Origin: Tiliqua scincoides
Taxonomy: Eukaryota > Chordata > Lepidosauria > Squamata > Scincidae
Assembly (NCBI RefSeq): GCF_035046505.1
Contig: NC_089830.1
Span: 8,918,315 to 8,982,314, forward strand
DNA length: 64,000 nt
Reading direction: 5' to 3'
Shown: positions 20,140 through 31,379 of the stretch, piece after piece
Layout: each line of letters opens with the position of its first letter
How positions within the stretch are numbered: the stretch's first letter is position 1
Notes under the pieces: generated by a model
Told to the model about the DNA's origin: nothing
The model's database searches: none
What the model saw: only the letters and a program-made list of their open reading frames with translations
Program-made: the position numbers and the translations under genes

Positions 20140-23100
20140 GCAAAAAAGATATACACATGGACTTTGCTGCTGATATACAACATGCACCCCCAACACACAC
20201 CCCTTGATTCAGAGCAACCCTTAAGAGACATGAAACTGACACCCAGCAAGACAGGCATTTTATGAACCCGAGAAACAGGGTTCTGACCAGAATGCCAAGG
20301 GAAAAGAAGCTGTACTGGTCTGGACAACAGCAACTGAGCAGAGAACATAAGAAAGAGATCAAGATGGTGTATTATGAACTAAGGAGACAAACTCAGTGCT
20401 GGAGGACAGCAGGATCCAGCAGCTCCATGTGGAAAAGGAAAGAAGAGTCAATGCATAGGTACCCCCACCTCAGTCACTATGCCTGTTCCCCTACTGATGC
20501 CAAGAGGCTGTCATTTCTCCTCCCCCCTCCCACTCTAGGTTTCAGTCACTCATCACTCCAGACTCCAAAGAGCAGTCACATGAACTACGCTCCACAGTGA
20601 GAGTCCTTGGCGCCTGGGGAGAGGCTGAAGCAATAGAGGGTTGGGGGGGGGGCGTGCAAGGGCTGCCGAGAAAATTCCCTGGTCTATTTTTTGCAACACA
20701 ATCCAGGCTTGAAAAAGAATGGGGAGGCATCTCCCAAAGGCCAGCCAAAGCAGCAGGCTAGAAAAGGGCAGCCTGAAACGTGGACAAGACACAAGACACA
20801 AAGGCAGAGGCCAGCTGCCTGTGCCATTCAGAGAGGCCATGTGATGGGGCACAAGGAGGACCCCAATTCAAGCATGGCAATTCTGAAGCCTATATTTTTA
20901 GTCTGGGAGATGCCAAGCATTCAACAAGGGCAGGGAAGACAGCAGAGACCTGGAGGGAACAGCTGCTCTTTTGCACAAGGCTGCAACGGGGGGGGGGGGT
21001 GTCGCCTGGGGTGCACACTGCAAGGAAGGTGTGTAACCTTGGAGAAATGGAACCCCCCAAAAAGAACCACTGCAACTACTGAGAGACCCGGCTGTTAGAT
21101 CAATCTTGTACTGTTTAGCAAATGTACTGACTGACACCCACAGGGTTACCCTACAGATACCCCCTAATGAGGAATAGCTGTCAAATGCTGCCAAAGTAGC
21201 CCCCCCCCCCAAGAATGGGCTGTTACCCCTCCTGGAGGGGCAATACATGCCCTCAGTCACCTTGCCAGGGCACTGGCCGAAGCCACCTTCTGCAGAGACT
21301 CAAGCACCCACTGGGTTCAAGATGGCAGCTGTTCCGCACAGAAAGCCATTTGTGTTATTTGTGTCAACCAGCTCTCTGACAACAAGCTGGAAACTGAGAA
21401 CAGCAAGAGGGTGAACAGTGACAACTGCGCAGTTCACCACAGAGCACAGCAACCATGCAGGGGGTGCTTGGCTGCACAGAGGGGGGCCTTGAGCCCCAAG
21501 CACCTTTGATTTGTGAGCACAACATCCTTCCATCAAAAGGGAAACTTCAATCACTCGACAGGGACATGTAGGAGCATTTCGGCAAGTCTGCCTCAGACCT
21601 CTGCAAGGGATAAAAGAGACCCAGGGCACACACAGAAACCTTATTGACAGCAAGCTTACCTTTCCTGTCAAGGAATTCTGGAAATTCCCATTCTGCGGGA
21701 GGGTAAAGATCTTGCAGAGACACTCCAGCAATGCTAAATTCCCAGGGATCTTCGAGGCAGACAGTTTGGTTTGCTCCATAGGGTAGAGGAGAAATGCACA
21801 CACACACACACACACAAAGGGAGTTTTCAGCAATACAAAGGGAGTATGGCTTAGACAGGGCTCAGACCTGGGCAGTATGGAAAATTCCCAATTCATTCCC
21901 ATGCAGGGGGACAGCCAAATTGCCATCTGGGGACCAGGCAACAGGCTGACCTGGAGTTGCTGGGAACACTAGCTTGAGATCCTAATCTCTGATAAGATAG
22001 CTCTCTGAAATCAGCAGTTTATGCAGTTGCAAAATCTACGCCCCGCAGCAGGATACTGGTCAAACTATTGCCTCTCAGGGCCACAGCAATCAGTCCCTGC
22101 TCCTTACCCGTTCCTCAAGGACACGAGACTGGACAAGGCTGCAAAAGAGAAGCAGAGCAGGCTGGGGCAAAAAATCCCCCAAATGCCCAACTTAATCAAT
22201 AGCATCCCAAGTTTCTGGTGGAAAAATAAGCCATGCCATCCCCACTGGGGCAGGAGATCCTCTGGGTCATGACCAGGACCTTTGGGGAAAAGGTGGGGGC
22301 CAAGCATTTAACCCTGTTGAAGGAACCCCCAATCATGTGGTTCCCTCCCACTTGTCTTAGGTCACAGGAATGATGGCTTCTTCTGGGAAGGCCCTGGGGA
22401 AGGGGTGGGTGCTGCAGTTTCCTCACTGCAAAATTGCTTACAACAATTTGCCCAAATTGCTTACAGCACCCTGCTGTGGGCTCAATCAGGAGGCACCCCC
22501 AAGATCACAGGAGGACTGGGTGACAAGCTGGCTGGAGCTCACTGAGACATGGTGTCAGGGTCGGGAAGTGGGTCTAAACTTGAGGCCCTGCCTGTGGAAT
22601 TTTCCAGGCCCTTGGCTGCTCAAAGTCCTTTTCAAGCCAGCAAAGAGAAAGGATTCCCAACCTTTTCATTCTCATTTCCCTAGAGGATGCTTCAAGCAGC
22701 TGGAGGAGCCATCATTCATAACTTCAAACCAAGCTAAAGCCAGCCAAACATCAACGCTGTAGCAATCTGCTGTTACAGTGGCAGCTTTTGCAGTACTCTG
22801 TGAGAAACTGCCAGAGCAAACAGTGCCTTTTGCAACAGATTTTTAGTCTTTCTAGGTGCAGGGAAAAACCAGCCAATGCGACCCCACCATGACCTGCAGG
22901 ATGCTGCTGCAGCAGCACCAGAGGACAAGGCTCCCAAGAGGGAGGGCCAAGAAGACTGACTCATTAGTTCAGCAGATCAGATCTGGCCATCTCAACCATA
23001 GCTGCATGTTTGGGCAGACCCACAAGCGTTTTCCACCCATCGAGTCAAGGGGGAGTCCCTCTGAGAAATGACAAGGTCTGCGTCATCCCACTGCAGCTGC

Positions 23101-23195
23101 TGCATTTCCAACTACGGAGCTCAGGACTGTCCAAACTATGCCCATTCTCAGTGGATAAGGGGGGCTGAGGATGCCATGACTTCATCCCAGAGGTA
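20140..23195. other. FHL3 intron 1, mostly unassigned
   Basis: No exon was supported. There is a (CA)n run at 21796-21820 and G/C homopolymers (20643, 20989, 21199). No other repeat was recognised with confidence. Confidence 0.4.
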
Positions 23196-23204
23196 GTGAC
23201 AGAG

Positions 23205-23477
23205 TAGGGCTGGCCTTAGGATTTGCAGGGCCCAATGCAAAATATTTGTGTGGGGGGCACCCCTGTAGGACAAGCAGCAACTGCTGGGGGGGAGCAATTT
23301 CAAGCCGATCAGACCCAGGGGCAATGTTCTGCTTGCTGTGTTCTGCTTGTGATGCATCGGCATGGAAGATTCCATTCTGGAGTATCAGCTACAGAGCGAG
23401 GTGCCATCTGAGGCTGTGGGCGCTCTGCACTCCCAGTGCAGGCCCAATTTGGCCAAATTGCCCTAAGCCCGGCCTTG
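23205..23477. mobile_element. hAT MITE with GGCCGGCCTTAGG-type ends
   Basis: The left end TAGGGCTGGCCTTAGGATTT and the right end CCCTAAGCCCGGCCTTG are inverted repeats. The flanking 8-mers TGACAGAG (23197-23204) and TGATAGAG (23478-23485) match at 7 of 8. A related left end occurs at 34415 and a fragment at 34660. Confidence 0.8.
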
Positions 23478-23489
23478 TGATAGAGCAAG

Positions 23490-24808
23490 CCTAGCCTGGC
23501 TTGCAACAAAAGGGAGAATGCCACTCCCTTCCATGCTGCTCCATTGCTAATGATGACTATTACTTGGAGATGATTAATCTTCTCTGAAGTCTCATCAGCC
23601 AATCTGCCAGTCACCCCTCTCCCTGCCTGACCCACCCAAGGATGGCTGGCTATCCTATCGGAGGACGAATCACTGAACTCAAGCTTTTCAGATGGGAAGT
23701 GAATTCCTGCATGGGGAAAGAGGTGCCCAGTTCAGGCCAGCAAGCACCAAAGGCACAAGGGGGACTGGGCCGTCAGGAAGCCTTCCTAGAGCCACCACCC
23801 CTTCCATTTCTCTTCCAAAAGCATCATGCTTGCCTGAGCAGCCTGTGTGGCCAATTTTCACAAGGTTCTGATTGAGTAGACAGCCAGATAGTTGACTCAT
23901 AATGGACTTTCTGCACTCCAGAGTCATGGCCTGTGTCTTCCATCTGAAAGGATACACATGCAGGCCAATGGGATCCTTGTAAGAGTTGCTCCAGAAACCA
24001 AGTTGGATTTCAATAAAGGGAGCAGTTCTGAGGCTCCAGCATGCCAGGCATATACTCCAATCTGAAAGTGGGACCTGTTCATTGATTTCAGAGTGGCAAG
24101 GAGAAGGCAGGCTGTGTGTCCTCTGTGGGGCACTTCCCCTCAACATCATCCATGCCCAGGCAAGGCCCTTCCACAGGAGACAAGTTCCAGTGCTAAGCCC
24201 CATCTTGAATAAAGTCCTGCCCAATGGAGAACGGGTGCAGCTTTGTCATCCCAATGCACAATGGCGCTCTTCCAGCTGCAGGTGGTGTGCTGGTCAGCCA
24301 CAAAGTTGCTCCCTGCACCCAAGCTTCACTTTTCAGGCCTTGCAGCTGCTCCACTTTGGTTATCGCCCCATCTTTATTAGTTCCTGTTTGCTTTGGCTGG
24401 ACATGTTAGCAGCCATGAAAGCAGAACAAGGGGAGAGCCTGGCCTTGCAACAATGGAAACACAATTGAATTGGCCACCAGAGACAACTGTTTGGCTCTAG
24501 GAGGCACTGGCCAGATCATAAAGAGCAAAACAGTGTGTGGGGATAAAAGGCGGGCAGAGCTGCGGCTCCTTGTACAGGAAGGACTGGCCAGCTGCTTCAG
24601 CTTCCAGCTCCATGCCTGCCTGCCCGGAAGCTGGTCAAGCTGGCAGCCCTTGGATGGGCAAAACCCTTCCAGTCTGGGAAGTGTGGCAGGCAGTAGGGGT
24701 TGTTCAGGTTATTTTGGGATGAACGCCTGGATTTCAAGCGGGAGGAAGAAAAGAGAGACAGTGAGCACTTGGGACTGGAAAGCACTCAATTTGTCCTGCC
24801 AAATTATG
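23490..24808. other. FHL3 intron 1, no feature recognised
   Basis: No repeat or exon that I can support. The frames here have no recognisable motif. Confidence 0.35.
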
Positions 24809-24872
24809 AAGAATATTTATATACCACTTTTAAACAGGAGTAGTTCACAATAAGATATGCAAAAGTTTCTTC

Positions 24873-25226
24873 CAGGTGATTCTCAAACCTTTTAGCACCG
24901 GGACCCACTTTTTAAAATGACACTCTGTCAGGACCCACCTAGGTTTACCAGACTTTTTAAAAAGGACATCTCGAAAGAAATAATATTTTATTTATAAGTA
25001 ACGATAACCAGAAACAAGACTCTCAAATATTTATCTCCCTATATTTACGCATGCTTGCAAAACTGCAGGAGCTGAACTCTCTGCAGGGTAATTAGCAGCT
25101 ACAGTATCTGATTTCTCGATAGCCTCAGGGTTTGAGGCAATTCGTTATCTGATCTTTCCATCACCTTTTGTCACCCACCAAAAATCAGGTCCTGACAGTC
25201 CCCAACCCACAGTTTGGGAACCACTG
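24873..25226 (-). mobile_element. non-autonomous hAT element (second subfamily), inverted copy
   Basis: It starts CAGGTGATTCTCAAACCTTT and ends ACAGTTTGGGAACCACTG. The inner sequence is close to the exact complement of the 19290-19673 copy (for example GATCAGATAACGAATTGCCT on the minus strand here). It has only one of the two internal 46-bp units. A fragment of an L2-type tail lies just before it (24810-24860). Confidence 0.7.
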
Positions 25227-25234
25227 TTCTAAGC

Positions 25235-27120
25235 AGCTGTTCCAAACACAGCACAGGAACCTTAGGTTTGGCCTGGAGATACCTGAAGAATTTCACTGGG
25301 ATACAATTCTGAACATTTGATAAGAGAGTGGGGGGGGGGAGGAAGTGCAAAAACTGGGGGAGCCAAGGACCCCGCAAGGTGTGGTCCCAGGAGCATTGCT
25401 GGGCTATTTTCTCTTGCCATTTAGATGTGCTTTGGATGTCTTCTGGCACACGAAGTACAGAGTTTGGAACTTCCTCCTTGACATCCCTCCAGGGATGAGG
25501 CACCCTTAGAGCATGATGAGTCACTGAGCACGAGTACATTTTAAACACTGGTTGAATAAATATTAATAAAAAATGGGGAAACCAGTGACGCTCTTTTGTG
25601 ACATCTTTCCCTTCCCTTCCCTCTTTTCCAATCTGATCCCTGACATTTTCTACCACAGGAGGCCTCATTCTGCAGCTGGCTCCTTGCAAATTGCTGAAAG
25701 CCACATTCTACATGCAATTAGGTTTGTAGGAAAAAGAAAGACACAGACTCTCAACAGGAACTGTCCCATTCTGCAGAGGGCATGGCCTAATGATTCTCTT
25801 ACCCAGAGTGACTCTTTCTGGGTCTTGCACCAAGTCTTGGGTGCAAGTGACACCACAAAAGACACACACACATCTGCAAGTAATTTTCATTAGAACATAT
25901 AAGTACCAAATCATGGAACCCGATTCCCCAAATTGAAATATCACCTGACCCAAACCCCGCCAAGATCACCACAAGTCTACCAAATGCCACTGGGAGAAAT
26001 ACAGGGCCAAACTGTGTGCCCCATGTGAAATATCTCCATTTTGCAGCCAGCACCACTGTTAGAGCTCAAGCACTAAATCAACAGCACAGACAGCTATCAC
26101 ACAGACTTGCCAATCCTCCAATTACAAAGCAGCACTCCCTGTTTCCAAATTAGGGGAGTCCTGTGCCAAAAAGCCACACCTCAGAGAGGGGGGAATCTCA
26201 CCATAACTCACACATTCTTCATTACAGCATGGACACTTTGTGCAGGTTCCCTTTGATGCCAGTCTCCAAGGCTCAACATATTTACCTGCTCGTCTTCGAC
26301 AGGTTTGGTTTTCAAGAATTTGCCAACTTCTAGGTGATGCAAGCGGCAGCAAGGAACAAGAAGTGATCTCTATTCTCTCCCAATCTGGGTCTTCTACATC
26401 AGATGACTGCTAGCCAGTCTTGGCCCTCTTCAAACCTCTAGAAGCTGACTACTCCAGAGGTAGCATTCACGGAGTCGCTGTCAGAAAGATAGTCAGCAGG
26501 CTAGCTGCCAAATTGGTATCTCCAGTATGAGACTGGCACCTGCCCAAATGGATTTGTCAGCCTTATATCATTCACAATGGACTCCTCTGTTGGAGGATCT
26601 CTCAGCCTGATAAGGCAACGTTGTGATACAAGACTGATGCAATGGCAGCACCAGGATGGGTATGGCTTCCAGCAAGCCCAAAGAAGTGGCAGGAAGGCAG
26701 GAATAGTTCCAGCCCAGACAGAGGGCAGCTTGGCTGGGTGTAGCCAGAGGCTCCCATGCTAATTACAGCAGCACTTTCCTAACCAAAGGAAGAGTCCAAA
26801 TCCTGCTGTGGTACATCTAACACTACATAGGGAAAGGCTGCTTTAAGTTCTAGCTGTAGGTTGAGTGCACAGCAGGATGCCATAAGCCTCCAGGCAGGGA
26901 AGGTTCACACCTTACTTGCCACTTAATTACTCAGCTATCCACTGAAACTCTTATGTTTGATGCTATCACCATAAAACAAGCCCAGAGACAGTGTCTCGGA
27001 GTCGAAATGAAAAACGGTTACTCAGGTTCTCTGTAACCTGGTTTCCAGCTTACTTCAGCAACTCCCGAGCAAATGGAGAAGGGAGTTCACGCATTGTAGA
27101 AGCGGTTGCAAAAGGTACTC
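25235..27120. other. FHL3 intron 1, no feature recognised
   Basis: No repeat family or exon was identified. A G-run lies at 25330. Confidence 0.35.
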
Positions 27121-27127
27121 TTTCGAT

Positions 27128-27260
27128 TCAAGCCATAAGAACCTGAGAAGAGCCCTGCTGGATCAGGCCAAGGGCCCACTAGCCCAGCCTCCTGTATCTC
27201 ACAGTGGCCCACCAGATACTTCTGGGAGCACTCAGGACAACAGGATACTTGCATCTTGTC
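27128..27260 (-). mobile_element. CR1 LINE 3' UTR fragment
   Basis: AAGCCATAAGAACCTGAGAA, GCCCTGCTGGATCAGGCCAA and CTCACAGTGGCCCACCAGAT are the complement of the CR1 3' UTR also seen at 6668 and 57428. The copy is short and diverged. Confidence 0.75.
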
Positions 27261-27379
27261 ACACTCCACTGCATCTGTTACAGCTTTGCTCCAGGGTAGA
27301 CAACCTTTAAACAAGAGCACAGCTTCATTGCTCCTAACTCCTAGGGTTTCCCAGAAGCCAATAAGCAACCCCACAATGA

Positions 27380-28045
27380 GAGGATGGTCCTTTGGGCAGC
27401 TTGTCCATAATGGCCAACATGCTTGTTAAACAAGGCCGGAGTTTCCACAGGGGTTCCTGCAAAGGTTACCTCAATGGTAGGAAGCTTAAATCCTCAGTTC
27501 CAAGGTGCAAGGGCACTGGAGTTAAGAGCAGTGACCATCTCATTTCAGATTGAGGGCCAATGCTATTGGACAAAACTTAGCAGGAGCAAGGCCTTCTCTT
27601 ATGTGGAATGCAACTAAGCCTCTGCAGAGCCCCTTTTCTGGGACCCACCACCAGAAGAAAGGTGGACAGTGACCTTCTCTAGTCTTTTCTGCAGCGGTGT
27701 TCTAGTCTTGGAACTCTGTCCCCAGGAGGCTGACTCTGACTCTCTCGGAGATTCTTTTGACATTCAAAGTTTGACAAACCTTTAGTTTTCTGGACAGTTT
27801 AGACTTCTCTGTTGTATCCCTTAGTCAGTCTGAAGGCTTTTTTCTATGCTGTGCTGCTTCTACGCTGTGCAGGTTTAACTGTTTTTCTTAAAAATAAAAG
27901 CTGTTTGCAGCTTTATTGCTACTTGAAATATTGATATTGTGTTTTAGCTATGTACTGTTGGCTGTCATGCTGAATTGTTTACACGTTGTGCATCACTTTG
28001 GCCACAGATCCTTGTGGAAAAGTGGGATAGAAGTTTTAACAACAG
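27380..28045 (+). mobile_element. L2-type LINE 3' end (decayed)
   Basis: The stretch resembles the end of an L2 ORF2 and its 3' UTR: AGCAGGAGCAAGGCCTTCTC and TTATGTGGAATGC correspond to the RAFSVVAPRLWNALP-like motif. The end ATCACTTTGGCCACAGATCC, TTGTGGAAAAGTGGGATAGA and AGTTTTAACAACA resembles the GGCGGGATAAAAAT tail. It is old and lies in FHL3 intron 1. Confidence 0.5.
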
Positions 28046-28142
28046 TATCAATGTAGGCGGGAGAAAAATCAATTGAAACAACTTTGTGTGACTCAAGATT
28101 AAGGACTTCGATGAGGCAGCAGGAAAATGAACCCTTTGAATG

Positions 28143-28143
<1 letters not shown>

Positions 28144-28200
<57 letters not shown>
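28144..28200. repeat. (AC)n microsatellite
   Basis: An uninterrupted AC repeat of about 28 units in FHL3 intron 1. It should be polymorphic in length. Confidence 0.98.
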
Positions 28201-28204
28201 CCAG

Positions 28205-29400
28205 ATTTCCTTGTGATTCATTGTGAAAGGCCAGGTTGGTACACAACAATCAAGAGGAAGCCACCTTTTCTCCTCTGAACTGTGCTCAGCTTTTGTGCCT
28301 ACAATGACTAACCATAGAAGCTTTGTCTCCAGGCAGCAGAAAAAAGCCCAAGAAAATAAAGGGGGAAGACCTCCCCCCTTTCCTCAGGAAGCTAAAATAT
28401 CCCTTGGAAAAACAAATGTGGAAGGCCAGATAAAAGGATGTCCTGTCAACTGAGCACATCTGCTGACCCTGAAAACCTGAGATAAAGGGCAAGTTTTGAA
28501 AGGCATTCTGGCTGATGCACAAAGAATTCATTCATGGGTAGGGGAGAGTGTGGCGGGTTTCTAAACCAAAAATTAGCAGTCAAAACATTTTAAGAGACCA
28601 ATATCAAGGAGCAAAGCACTGAAATCAATGCAGCAGTGGATCAGTTTATAAAATTGGGGGGGGGGGTGTTATTCAGAAAGCAGGGGTCCAAATATAGAAA
28701 GTTGTAGAAATACATTTTCCATCTAGGTAGCAGTGTGGCACTCTGGAGCCCTGTTTGTTCTCATGCTGGAGCCCCTACTTTTCAAGTAGTTCATGGAGGT
28801 TGATGGTTCTAGAGATTGCCAGCTGGAGTCCAGTGTGATGGGGGAGGGGTTATAACTACTTTGGAGTTGGGTTTTGCCCAGTCCTATTTAATTTTCCAGC
28901 ACTGATGCAACTCGGAGGGAAGGGAATAAGTGTTCCCTTACCTTGAGGAGGCCTCTATAACTGCTCTCCCACTACAAGATGCAGCGTACCAACCCACTGC
29001 CTTCATGCACACACTCCTCGAGAAACCCCCCCTGCCTTATGAGAAAACCAGAAGAGAAGCATTCCCCCCCCAGCCTAGAGAAGAGAAGGGTGACATTCAG
29101 AAACATTTCAAAAAGACAAACCAGTTCAGCGAAGATTGTGACCCTTGGCAAACATGTCCAAAGACAACCAAGAGGGAGAGGCCCATATCACATTCAACTC
29201 CTCAGATACAGCAGGATGAGACATCCTAAAAAAGCACAGCCCACACCAACCAGCCTTTGCGAAAAGGGGAAAATTCAGAACTTTTGCTGGAACCAGGAAA
29301 GAGAAAGCAAGAGGACAGGGAAGGTGGGGCAGGCAGTTAGCAGCAATTCCTCAGGGAATTTTGAGGGGGGGGGGGAAGGCAATGGCTGGTCCAATCACAG
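28205..29400. other. FHL3 intron 1, one decayed MITE, otherwise nothing recognised
   Basis: At 28868-29000 CAGTCCTATTTAATTTTCCA, GTTCCCTTACCTTGAGGAGG and CCACTACAAGATGCAGCGTA show the left and middle part of the long-TIR Harbinger-like MITE. No exon is supported. Confidence 0.4.
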
Positions 29401-29414
29401 GCAGGGCAAAATAG

Positions 29415-29852
29415 CTGCCCCAGAGCGTAATCCTAGGAATGGCTACTCAGAAGTAAATGGGGCTTACTCCCAGGTAAGTGTGGATAGGATTGCAGCCCCA
29501 GTCAACAGATACTGGGACACTTAGAGGCCACCAGATTGTCAGTTACACTTCCCCATTGTGATTTTCCTTTTTTACCAGCTTGGGAGGATTTTAGCTTCAG
29601 GCACAAAAAAATGTGGCGAGGAAAGGGAAGGAACAGACTACAATCCTCTAAATATCCCCCAACAGCCCAATCCTATGCAGGGCTACTCAGAAGTAAGTTC
29701 CATTGTATTCAATGGGGCCTAGACCCAGGAAAGTGTGCATAGGATTGTAGCCTTAGGCTGCAATCCTATGCACACTCTCCTGAGAGTAAACTCCATTGAA
29801 AACTATGGGGCTTACTTATGAGTAGACAAGCATAAGATTGTGCTCTTAGTCT
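29415..29852. repeat. cluster of palindromic Harbinger-like MITEs
   Basis: Three copies of a small palindromic element lie here: about 29420-29502, 29662-29751 and 29755-29848. Typical ends are GCAATCCTATGCACACT and CATAAGATTGTGCTC. The last copy is flanked by TTA on both sides. The second and third copies abut, sharing one TTA. The cores read GAAGTAAGTTCCATTGTATT and CAATGGGGCCTAGACCCAGG. Confidence 0.75.
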
Positions 29853-30099
29853 TTTATACAGAGTCTCAAGGCCCCCCCCCCTTCTCTCCACCGTGCCCAC
29901 TTTGGGGTCCTCTCACTCCACAGCCGAAGCTACTTGAAAGGTACGCTCGAAGTGCAGGTTCACACGTTTGATGGGGGAGGGCTATACCACCTCACCACAC
30001 GCGGGGCAAGAAAAAGAGCTGGAAGGCAATTCTCTTCCCATCCCCATTCCCCCCGTCTGGCAATAGATCGCTCTGCCAACAGATCGCTCTGATCCGCGC

Positions 30100-31060
30100 T
30101 TCAGGCGATCCACTGGCTGCTTGGGGCACACTACCGACGCAGGGGATGAGGCTCGGGATGCCAGCGAGGCGGAAGAAGGAAGCGCACAAAGAGCGCAGCG
30201 GTCACCCCGAGTCCGGGGGGTTTGTGCTCGGTTCGTGGCCCCGATCCAGCTGCTTCTGCCCACTTTTCCCCAAAGGGGGGCTTCCACATCCGCAGCCTCC
30301 CCCTGCCCTCCAAATCCCTCCCCCCCCCGCGATGGATTCCTGCTGGTCCTTCTCTCGACTGGACTTTCCAGCCCCAGAGAAGAGGGGACGCGCGCAGGCT
30401 TGGTTGGCCGCCCCCCAGCCGCCCCACTCCCCCTTGGATCCACAGAGAGGATCCACAGAGTGGATGCCTTCCGGAGACCCCACCGTAGCCCCGTCCTGGG
30501 GAGCTTGGAGAGGCGGGGAGGGGCGATGTCCAAGACAAAAGGCAGCCCGGAGGCGCCTCCGACCCCCTTCCTCCCCCTGTCCGGGGAGAACCCACCAGCC
30601 GTCCCGCCTGTGCCGCGGAGAACCCACCCGCGGGGGGCAGCTGGAGCGCCCGTCGCGCTGCCACCGCTCTCTGGACGCCCACCTGTGCGCGCTCCGCGGC
30701 CGCCGCCAGCCAGCGCTCGCTCGAGGCTCTTCTCCTCCCTCGCTGCGGGCAGGCAGCCTGCCCAAGACGGAGTGGCCGCGCCCTCCTCCGCCCCACCGTG
30801 GGCGGAGTCGCTGCCCACGAGGGCCGGGGAAAGGGGCAGGAGGGCCGACCAGGCGGGGCTGAGCCACCATCCCCAGAGCCCCCCCTCCAGCTGGCAGGGG
30901 GTCCTTTCGAGGCGCACGCCTGGCACGGCTGCTGTGCCACCACGGGGCGGGATCTTCCAGGCAGTTTGGGGAGACTTCTCCCCACTCGCGGGTCTTTGGG
31001 GGGTTCACCCCATGGCAGGGCCTCCCAGTGGCATTTGATAGGGGGCGAGACAAAGTTTCT
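30100..31060 (-). promoter_or_regulatory. FHL3: CpG island, probable FHL3 promoter and non-coding first exon
   Basis: About 1 kb dense in CpG and GC boxes (for example CCGTGGGCGGAGTCG near 30795), in contrast to the repeats on both sides. FHL3 needs a 5' non-coding exon upstream of 12073, and human FHL3 has the same arrangement, with a divergent UTP11 beyond it. I therefore assign the island to FHL3 on the minus strand; intron 1 would be about 18 kb. The exact start site and donor cannot be read from sequence alone. Frames of 305-350 codons on both strands reflect GC content only. Confidence 0.6.
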
Positions 31061-31088
31061 TTGGGGCCTCTTCGCAAAGGAGGGGGTG

Positions 31089-31360
31089 AAACAGGGCAGG
31101 GGGAGGGGGGTGACAAGGGTTAGGAGGGAGAAGGCAAAACAGCAAGGGAGGGGGTGGGCAGAGCAGGGGTGGGAACGGGGCAAAACAGGGCAGGGGGGTC
31201 ATGACAAGGGTGGGCAAAACAGGGCAGGGGGAGGGTGGTGACAAGGGTGGGCAGAGCAGGGATGGGGAGGGGCAAAACAGGGCAGGGGGGTCATGACAAG
31301 AGTGGGCAGAGCAGGGGTAGGGAGGGGGCAAAGCAGGGCAAGGGGAGGGTGGCAACAGTC
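31089..31360. repeat. purine-rich minisatellite beside the CpG island
   Basis: Four to five imperfect units built on AAACAGGGCAGGGGG(A/T).., then GTGACAAGGGTGGGCAGAGC and AGGGATGGGGAGGGGCA. The longer unit is about 56 bp; alternate units are shortened to about 35 bp. The plus strand is almost entirely purine with many runs of three or more G, so G-quadruplex and triplex structures are possible. Confidence 0.85.
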
Positions 31361-31379
31361 AGAAAGTTTTTTGGAGTCC

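Noticed and set aside
28144-28200. A regulatory Z-DNA element
   Set aside because: A plain AC microsatellite is enough to explain it; no context supports a special role.
30131-31183. 350-codon minus-strand frame and 305-codon plus-strand frame
   Set aside because: Both lie in the CpG island, where stop codons are rare. They overlap each other on opposite strands, are low-complexity Pro/Arg/Gly/Ala-rich and show no domain. They follow from composition.
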